IMG/VR virus record: IMGVR_UViG_3300030106_001997
Span: 1 to 35,517 of that record
Direction: 5' to 3' (one strand)
Source of the DNA: a virus
DNA length: 35,517 nucleotides
This document shows positions 31,337 through 35,517 of the stretch, one piece after another; the stretch's first letter is position 1, and each line of letters begins with the position of its first letter. Both the position numbers and the translations under genes were made by a program. The notes below the pieces were generated by a model that ran no database searches, had not been told where the DNA came from, and saw nothing but the letters and a program-made list of their open reading frames with translations.

Positions 31337-31354
31337 GGGGGGCGTTAGCCCCCC
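31337..31354 (-). terminator. Strong GC stem-loop after capsid genes
   Basis: GGGGGGC-TAAC-GCCCCCC is a perfect 7-base stem between the capsid decoration gene and tail tube A. Read leftward it is followed by TCTCCCCCTTTTT, so it may be a partial terminator or a processing site that makes capsid transcripts more abundant than tail transcripts. Confidence 0.55.
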
Positions 31355-31360
31355 GCTCGA

Positions 31361-31636
31361 TTAGTCGCTGTCGGTTTCTGTTACAGCGAGTCCGTCAGAC
31401 ACATCGACAACACCGGAAGCATTCGAGAGAACACTAACGATATGCGTTGTTGGTGTGTTGGAGTCGACCACAAAGATGATATCACGCACCTTCAACAGAT
31501 CAGACGCATTGTTAAAATACGCTGCCGTGTTGACCGTGGCGATTGCATCGGTGGACGTGTATGTCCAAACCTGTGGGGCAGCACCGGCTTTGCCGCCGCC
31601 ACCAATCAGGTTAAGACCATCAGCACTATAAGCCAT
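31361..31636 (-). CDS. Small capsid-associated (decoration-like) protein
   Basis: 91 residues. MAYSADGLNLIGGGGKAGAAPQVWTYTSTDAIATVNTAAYFNNASDLLKVRDIIFVV is a pattern I know from small structural proteins encoded just after podoviral capsid genes (W-x-Y-x-S-x-D-x-x-x-T-V-x-x-x-x-Y-F). Probably a capsid decoration or head fibre protein. A GGAGAAAG site precedes the ATG. Confidence 0.7.
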   Translation of the reverse strand: MAYSADGLNLIGGGGKAGAAPQVWTYTSTDAIATVNTAAYFNNASDLLKVRDIIFVVDSNTPTTHIVSVLSNASGVVDVSDGLAVTETDSD

Positions 31637-31647
31637 TCGCTTTCTCC

Positions 31648-32487
31648 TTACTCGCGGGCAGTGATAATCACGATTCCCTCTGCATCCACGGCAGTAGCCC
31701 CAGCAGAGAGAATTACGTTGGTGAGGTAGCTGACCCGCTCTGGCACATAGTTGATTTCGGTTTTCATCGAAATCCCTTCTGCATAGCCGACACTATCTTT
31801 ATGCCAAGCAAAGCATGTGCGGTCACTGGAGCCATCGATGGCAAGTCCGCCCTCGTCCATATCGCCAATCATCAACATGGAGAAACCGAGAAAGTTATCG
31901 ATTTTTCCATCAGTCATGGCTTTGTGGAGAACGTAGTCTTGCGATGCGGCTTTTTCTTCCGCCAGAAGGGCCGAAAGGCCGTCTGCCGAAATTGCCATGT
32001 AACGATCCGTTGCCGGAACATTCTTGGCGTTCAACAACCGGGCAGCTTCCAACACCTTCGCAACGTTGATATTGGTGTTCGATCCGCCGATTGAATTGGC
32101 AACCGTCAGCGATGAGCTTGAGTTCGCCAAAGCGTCGAGAATGATCTGGTCAGCGCGGCGTCCTATAGCCTTGCCGAGAGTTTCAACAAGTTCACGGCGC
32201 TCGTCATAGTTAACCTTTTGCTGGTCAAAGATGCTGGTGTACTCAGGTGCGGCGTAATCGCTGAGAGTCGCGGTTACGTTGCTGTGAGTGACATTTAGCG
32301 CGGTGACTTCTGACTGCGGCACATGCAGTTGCGCTTGTGCTTTAGCCATCTTAGGAAATTGGACAGTGGACCCTACAACACCCGTTCGCGTGCGCGTAGT
32401 TCCAGCCAGCTTCCTCTCGCCTTGATAGGCTTGCTTTACTTCAGCCTCAAAGAGCTTTGTAAAGTTGGTCGATAGAGAAGTTGCCAT
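31648..32487 (-). CDS. Major capsid protein
   Basis: 279 residues, MATSLSTNFTKLFEAEVKQAYQGERKLAGTTRTR onward. It has the segments of small podoviral capsid proteins: VQFPKMAKAQAQLHVPQS, YTSIFDQQKVNYDERRELVETLGKAIGRRADQIIL, and the end SYLTNVILSAGATAVDAEGIVII. HK97-like fold is expected. Flanked by scaffold and decoration genes. It has its own promoter upstream and AAGGA before ATG, consistent with the highest expression of the genome. Confidence 0.9.
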   Translation of the reverse strand: MATSLSTNFTKLFEAEVKQAYQGERKLAGTTRTRTGVVGSTVQFPKMAKAQAQLHVPQSEVTALNVTHSNVTATLSDYAAPEYTSIFDQQKVNYDERRELVETLGKAIGRRADQIILDALANSSSSLTVANSIGGSNTNINVAKVLEAARLLNAKNVPATDRYMAISADGLSALLAEEKAASQDYVLHKAMTDGKIDNFLGFSMLMIGDMDEGGLAIDGSSDRTCFAWHKDSVGYAEGISMKTEINYVPERVSYLTNVILSAGATAVDAEGIVIITARE

Positions 32488-32607
32488 GTTACTGGTTCCT
32501 TACATTGATGAAATACTAGCGGCATCAGTGTAGGGACCGGCTGGTCCGGCTGTGCCTAGGCTTCCGCCCGGAACAGACCGACCTCTAAAGAGGGTAGGGT
32601 CATTTCG

Positions 32608-32637
32608 TGTATATTCGCATATTGTGTAATCTGTCAA
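32608..32637 (-). promoter_or_regulatory. Sigma-70-type promoter for the capsid gene
   Basis: On the minus strand a perfect -35 TTGACA (32637-32632) and a -10-like TATACA (32613-32608), 18 bases apart, or ATATAC with 17. It lies right after a terminator and about 120 bases before the capsid ATG. Confidence 0.75.
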
Positions 32638-32667
32638 GTTTCTTAACACGTCATTTAGCTTATAGAC

Positions 32668-32692
32668 AAAAAAACCCCCGCCGTAGCGGGGG
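32668..32692 (-). terminator. Strong Rho-independent terminator after scaffold gene
   Basis: On the minus strand CCCCCGC-TACG-GCGGGGG followed by seven T. A textbook terminator about 30 bases after the scaffold stop, followed by the capsid promoter. Confidence 0.95.
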
Positions 32693-32723
32693 AAGTCTAG
32701 GAGGTTCACGTTTGGGGAGGTAA

Positions 32724-33545
32724 TTACATAATCTGCGGGCTATTAGGGTCTGAGCCGTATTTCCTGACGAACTGGTCTGCAACCTTACGCCGGAACGATG
32801 GGTCTTTGTTGTATTGCGGATCAGCAACCATGGCTTGCAATTCTTCCTCTGTCGGCATCGCCTCTGTATCAGGCGTTGCATCAACCGGAATAGTTTTCTC
32901 ACCGTAGTATTGGCGTAACCTGTTTAGCGCTCTAATACCGGCTGCGGTGCCGCCCATAAATTTAAACTCGTCAAAATCCTCTGCGGTCCAAGCTCCGTTA
33001 TTTACAAGTCCCTCTGCCCACTTAACCACGCCGTTGACAATGTTTTCGCCATTCGGGCCTAGCTTTGCAAACTCCGCTTCGCGGTCAAACTTCTGTTCCG
33101 GTTCTCCCACATCTTCCGGCATCGTTTCCATGACCAGCCCGACAATCTTTTCAAAATCGTCTTGTGACAATCCCCTGTCGGCAGCGACTTCTTTAAACTT
33201 ACCGAGAAGTTCATCGTCCTCTGCAATTCTTTCATTAACAAAACGTAGATCATACTCGCCGCCTTCCGGCACTTTATGCTTTCCGTTCCGCATCATCTTG
33301 TAGAGTTCGTTCTGGCTTTTCGCCAAACCCTCGTAATCGGCTTCGCCGCTATCTGAATCCCAAAATCTATCCGGCAACCATTCCGGCTTTTCTCCATCAC
33401 CACCCGGTTCGCGGTGGTCAATTTCGTCGTCTTCTGCCGCCTCGACGGCATCGGGATTAGGAGTTTCAACGTTGTCTAACAAGCCCGCTTCTGGCTCTGG
33501 TGCTGCTTCCGCAGTTTCGGTTGCTTCAACGTTTTCTTCAGCCAT
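32724..33545 (-). CDS. Scaffolding protein
   Basis: 273 residues from ATG at 33545 (8-base overlap with the upstream gene). Very acidic, Glu/Asp/Ala-rich N-terminus (about 1-60), then KPEWLPDRFWDSDSGEADYEGLAKSQNELYKMM, the pattern of podoviral scaffold proteins (P-D-x-F-W-D-x-x-x-G-x-x-x-Y-x-x-L-x-K-S-x-x-E-L). A helical middle and a basic-ended C-terminus (RRKVADQFVRKYG) would bind the capsid shell during assembly. Direct neighbour of capsid. Confidence 0.85.
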   Translation of the reverse strand: MAEENVEATETAEAAPEPEAGLLDNVETPNPDAVEAAEDDEIDHREPGGDGEKPEWLPDRFWDSDSGEADYEGLAKSQNELYKMMRNGKHKVPEGGEYDLRFVNERIAEDDELLGKFKEVAADRGLSQDDFEKIVGLVMETMPEDVGEPEQKFDREAEFAKLGPNGENIVNGVVKWAEGLVNNGAWTAEDFDEFKFMGGTAAGIRALNRLRQYYGEKTIPVDATPDTEAMPTEEELQAMVADPQYNKDPSFRRKVADQFVRKYGSDPNSPQIM

Positions 33546-33825
33546 TCTTTGCTCTCTCACTTCTCAATAAAATTTCACGAATCAATGTATTCTGGCCTTC
33601 GCGGAAAAATCCAAAGTCTGTGGAGTACCCCGGTGCCCATGTCGGTTGATGCAGAAATGCTCCGCACAACCAATCAATCATCGTTCGTCCATCATCACTT
33701 TCCATGATGCGGGCAATGGACCGGTCAAGCTCTGCCTGGAACCCTTCGCCTTCTTCCTCTGGCAGCGGGCTTTGCGCGTTAACGCCTTCCCACCCATCTG
33801 TATTGATGTCGATAATTTTTGCCAT
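33538..33825 (-). CDS. Bbp19-like small phage protein
   Basis: 95 residues from ATG at 33825 (TGATG overlap). IARIMESDDGRTMIDWLCGAFLHQPTWAPGYSTDFGFFREGQNTLIREILLRSERA fits the Bbp19-like phage domain found near portal and capsid genes: D-G-R-x-x-x-x-W-L, then a central gap and E-G-Q-x-x-L-I-x-x-I. Role in head assembly is likely but not established. Confidence 0.65.
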   Translation of the reverse strand: MAKIIDINTDGWEGVNAQSPLPEEEGEGFQAELDRSIARIMESDDGRTMIDWLCGAFLHQPTWAPGYSTDFGFFREGQNTLIREILLRSERAKNG

Positions 33826-33974
33826 CACTTTTTCTTTGCAGTTTTGGCGGAACGTTTAAACGCCTTCGCGGTTGGCGCACCTTTACTGCCGGGTTTTCTC
33901 ATGCGCTCACCAGAACCGGCTTTGATTCTAGCTTGCTTTCTACGGATGCGCTCGTAGAGACCAACTTTTGCCAT
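33825..33974 (-). CDS. Small basic head-region protein
   Basis: 49 residues from ATG at 33974 with GAGGAAA upstream: MAKVGLYERIRRKQARIKAGSGERMRKPGSKGAP... followed by a Lys-rich end. Short basic proteins with the G-L-Y-x-x-I-x-x-K-x-x-R-I-x-x-G-S-G-E-x-M-R-K-P-G-x-x-G-A-P pattern are common beside portal genes of marine phages. It may bind DNA or RNA; function unknown. Confidence 0.75.
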   Translation of the reverse strand: MAKVGLYERIRRKQARIKAGSGERMRKPGSKGAPTAKAFKRSAKTAKKK

Positions 33975-33976
33975 AG

Positions 33977-34228
33977 CTATTTCCTCGATGTCTTGCCGCT
34001 GCACTTCCATCTTTTGCGCGATAGGCGCAACGGACTATTTGGGTTTTTCGCTGCGGATGGATGTTTTTTCATCTGCCCTGCACTACGGGCGCAGTAGGCA
34101 TTACCCTTCGATGTGCCAGGACGAACACGCGGCCCGCCACCTTTAGCCTTGCCAGCTTGACCATAGGAAACACGCTTGCCGCTGCTCGTTACTTTGACAC
34201 GCGCTTTCCCTTTTGCTGGTCTAGCCAC
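33977..34228 (-). CDS. Small basic conserved phage protein
   Basis: 83 residues with a GTG start at 34228 in a TAGTG overlap. SSGKRVSYGQAGKAKGGGPRVRPGTSKGNAYCARSAGQMKK... and SPLRLSRKRWKCSGKTSRK are typical of a basic family seen in portal-linked operons (PRV-x-PGT-x-K-G-x-x-YCARS, then L-S-R-K-x-W-K-C-x-G). Two Cys might bind metal. Function unknown. Confidence 0.75.
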   Translation of the reverse strand: MARPAKGKARVKVTSSGKRVSYGQAGKAKGGGPRVRPGTSKGNAYCARSAGQMKKHPSAAKNPNSPLRLSRKRWKCSGKTSRK

Positions 34229-34350
34229 TACTTCTTGCCTTTGCGCGGCTTTGCCATTCTCATTGGCTTGCCGGATTTGGCGCTAGCTTTCTTTGCCGCC
34301 GCCATGCCTTTTTTGCCGTAGCCGTACTTCTTCCCACCAACGCTTGGCAT
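34228..34350 (-). CDS. Very small Lys-rich protein next to portal
   Basis: 40 residues read by hand: MPSVGGKKYGYGKKGMAAAKK, then a Lys-rich remainder ending KPRKGKK. AAGGAG lies 7 bases before ATG at 34350, and the stop overlaps the next GTG. The G-K-K-[YF]-x-Y-x-x-K-G start is frequent in tiny proteins beside podoviral portals. Unknown role, possibly head assembly. Confidence 0.7.
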   Translation of the reverse strand: MPSVGGKKYGYGKKGMAAAKKASAKSGKPMRMAKPRKGKK

Positions 34351-34364
34351 ATCATTCTCCTTGT

Positions 34365-35517
34365 TTAAACAGGTTGTTCCGGCGCGGCTTGCTCTGGCGA
34401 AGCTTGTCCCGCTGGAGCTTGCTGCATCATCTGCATCATCTGTTGTTCGACTTCTTGCCGTTCTTCGTCACTGGTCCGCAGACTTGTCGGCACGCCCAGC
34501 TTGTCGGCAACATAGTCGGCAACCGCATCTGCTTTGATCGTGCTTTGCGCTATCGGGCCAAGGCTCGAACTGATTTGCGCCCATTGCATGGCATCTTGGA
34601 TGTCATCGAGATGTTGGGCTTTGGCTAACGGGCTAACCGGGACGACACGCACCTCTAACCCGTTTACTCGCAACGGTAATGCAATCAAGCCCGCCTCGTT
34701 CATAATATACATTGACCGGCGAACTAGCGGCACCATGGTTTCCGTTATCAATCTGCCAAAAGCTGACCCCAGGTTTGTTGCAAGTTCACGCATCCGCTCT
34801 ACGATTTCCGTAGCGCTGCGGGCGCTCATGTTGTCAGGCGGCAACGAGTCATCAAGAAGCGTGCGCTTAATGTTCATGCGTAAATCTTGCAAGACGATTT
34901 GTGTAAGCTGTAAATCCCCGGCACGTTGCAACGGTTGTAAGGATGCGCCCCGCGCACCGCCGTTTGACGCCACAGGAATGACGGCACCGGGCACAATACG
35001 AATCGTTTGCGGGTTGAGGACGCCATCGTCTACGGCTGTGTAAACGCCGCTAATGTTTAGGCTGGCATTTTTGAGCAACAACTCCACAGCTTTGTTCAAC
35101 GTCAATATGTCGCCAAGCGCAGAAACAACCGGGCCTCTGCCCATGACCTCACCGGCAACTTTACTAAACCGGCTCACAATCCACGGTGATATTGTCAGTT
35201 CACGGTAGACCAACATCGACGTTTCGTTGTCGCTGGTCTTGTAACAAACGTAATATCCATATCCGCCATCATTGACGTTGAGGATTGTCGACTCTTGCAA
35301 GTTCACCATTTCTTGCGGTGCGTCTACGATCTTTCTTTCGAGAACAGCGGGCAGTTTTGCGTCAGGCCAAATCACTTTGATGTTTTCCGCTGCAACACGC
35401 ATTTTGCGGTAAACGTTTTCAACAGTGCCTTGCGGGCCTTCCTCAAGCGCTACGAGGTATTGAGGAATTGACTGAAACCGTATCGGCTGCAAGTCATCGC
35501 CGGGTTGCACAAGCATA
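34365..35517 (-). CDS. Portal protein, C-terminal part
   Basis: 384 codons continuing from the fragment at 791-1, through the circle junction. PQYLVALEEGPQGTVENVYRKMR, YVCYKTSDNETSMLVYRELT, VVSALGDILTLNKAVELLLKNAS and NMSARSATEIVERMRELATNLG are typical of the T7-like portal crown and wing. The C-terminus is Gln/Met/Pro-rich (EQQMMQMMQQAPAG). The stop codon TAA (34367-34365) lies in a GTTTAAAC site. The downstream 40-residue gene starts 15 bases later. Confidence 0.9.
   Translation of the reverse strand, partial: MLVQPGDDLQPIRFQSIPQYLVALEEGPQGTVENVYRKMRVAAENIKVIWPDAKLPAVLERKIVDAPQEMVNLQESTILNVNDGGYGYYVCYKTSDNETSMLVYRELTISPWIVSRFSKVAGEVMGRGPVVSALGDILTLNKAVELLLKNASLNISGVYTAVDDGVLNPQTIRIVPGAVIPVASNGGARGASLQPLQRAGDLQLTQIVLQDLRMNIKRTLLDDSLPPDNMSARSATEIVERMRELATNLGSAFGRLITETMVPLVRRSMYIMNEAGLIALPLRVNGLEVRVVPVSPLAKAQHLDDIQDAMQWAQISSSLGPIAQSTIKADAVADYVADKLGVPTSLRTSDEERQEVEQQMMQMMQQAPAGQASPEQAAPEQPV
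35140..35517. repeat. Diverged terminal overlap, right copy
   Basis: The right copy of the 378-base overlap described at 1-378. The two copies are collinear, so joining them closes the genome into a circle of about 35139 bases. The 20 differences mean that the ends were not read from identical molecules. Confidence 0.9.

Larger units (their letters stand above)
32488..32723 (-). other. Scaffold-capsid intergenic region with leader
   Basis: 236 bases with no convincing gene. In leftward order it holds a strong terminator (32692-32668), a promoter (-35 at 32637-32632, -10 at 32613-32608), and about 110 bases of capsid leader containing a CCTC-TTTA-GAGG hairpin near 32590. A 69-codon frame here (32500-32709) spans the terminator and promoter and is rejected. 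Confidence 0.7.
1521..34370. repeat. Dispersed GTTTAAAC palindrome, 18 copies
   Basis: Perfect copies start at 1521, 4461, 7065, 8498, 10087, 11743, 13068, 14141, 15453, 16294, 16843, 17625, 23185, 23443, 27247, 30389, 33854 and 34363. Roughly 0.5 would be expected by base composition. Eight are extended to CGTTTAAACG. All but 10087 and 34363 lie inside predicted genes (34363 overlaps a stop codon), read as Phe-Lys or as Leu(TTA)-Asn. They are densest from 7 to 17.6 kb, and none occurs from 17.6 to 23.2 kb. Confidence 0.9.

Noticed and set aside
32500-32709. 69-codon gene between scaffold and capsid
   Set aside because: The frame spans a strong terminator and a promoter, has no ribosome site, and resembles no protein.

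Overview
The window is a nearly complete, probably circular genome of a temperate short-tailed (podovirus, T7-like virion) bacteriophage. The likely host is an alphaproteobacterium, possibly marine. The first and last 378 bases (1-378 and 35140-35517) are two versions of the same piece of the portal gene, with 20 mismatches by my count and one amino-acid change. The contig therefore closes into a circle of about 35.14 kb, and the overlap probably joins two co-existing strains. The host guess rests on a 15-base match next to the integrase to the 3' end of an alphaproteobacterial-type tRNA-Phe, a holin of the gene-transfer-agent type, and the general flavour of the replication genes. Composition looks close to 50% G+C.

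Layout. A divergent control region at about 7765-7875 separates two transcription directions. Leftward (minus strand, 7764 down to 1, then through the circle junction from 35517 down to 16639) come a replication-initiator-like protein, a ribbon-helix-helix protein, a RusA resolvase, an MT-A70 adenine methyltransferase, a DUF1376 protein, a loader-like protein and a MazG-like protein. These are followed by the terminase subunits, a GNAT protein, the portal, small basic head proteins, scaffold, capsid and tail tube A and B. Then come three internal virion proteins, T7-type fibre and receptor-binding proteins, a fibre chaperone, and a lysis cassette (spanin-like, GTA-type holin, GH24 lysozyme). 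A strong terminator plus a consensus-like promoter separates scaffold from capsid. Rightward (7876 to 16773) come a block of small unknown early genes, a serine recombinase, a MarR-like regulator, a tyrosine integrase with a candidate attP, and a tightly coupled recombination operon (YqaJ-like exonuclease, winged-helix proteins, ERF annealing protein).

How it works together. The phage has T7-like head and tail genes but no RNA polymerase or DNA polymerase gene, so it presumably uses host polymerases and recruits the host replisome. Integration is probably by the tyrosine recombinase at a tRNA gene. The MarR-like gene is flanked by two pairs of matching inverted-repeat operators, one pair in front of itself and one in front of the integrase, which suggests a lysogeny switch. 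Annealing-type recombination (exonuclease plus ERF), RusA and the initiator and loader proteins form the replication and recombination toolkit.

The most unusual signals are: 18 copies of the palindrome GTTTAAAC in 35.5 kb, where fewer than one is expected, mostly inside genes; a repeated GGAGTCAG ribosome-binding box in front of nearly every early gene, alternating with GC-rich stem-loops; and the paired operators around the regulator.
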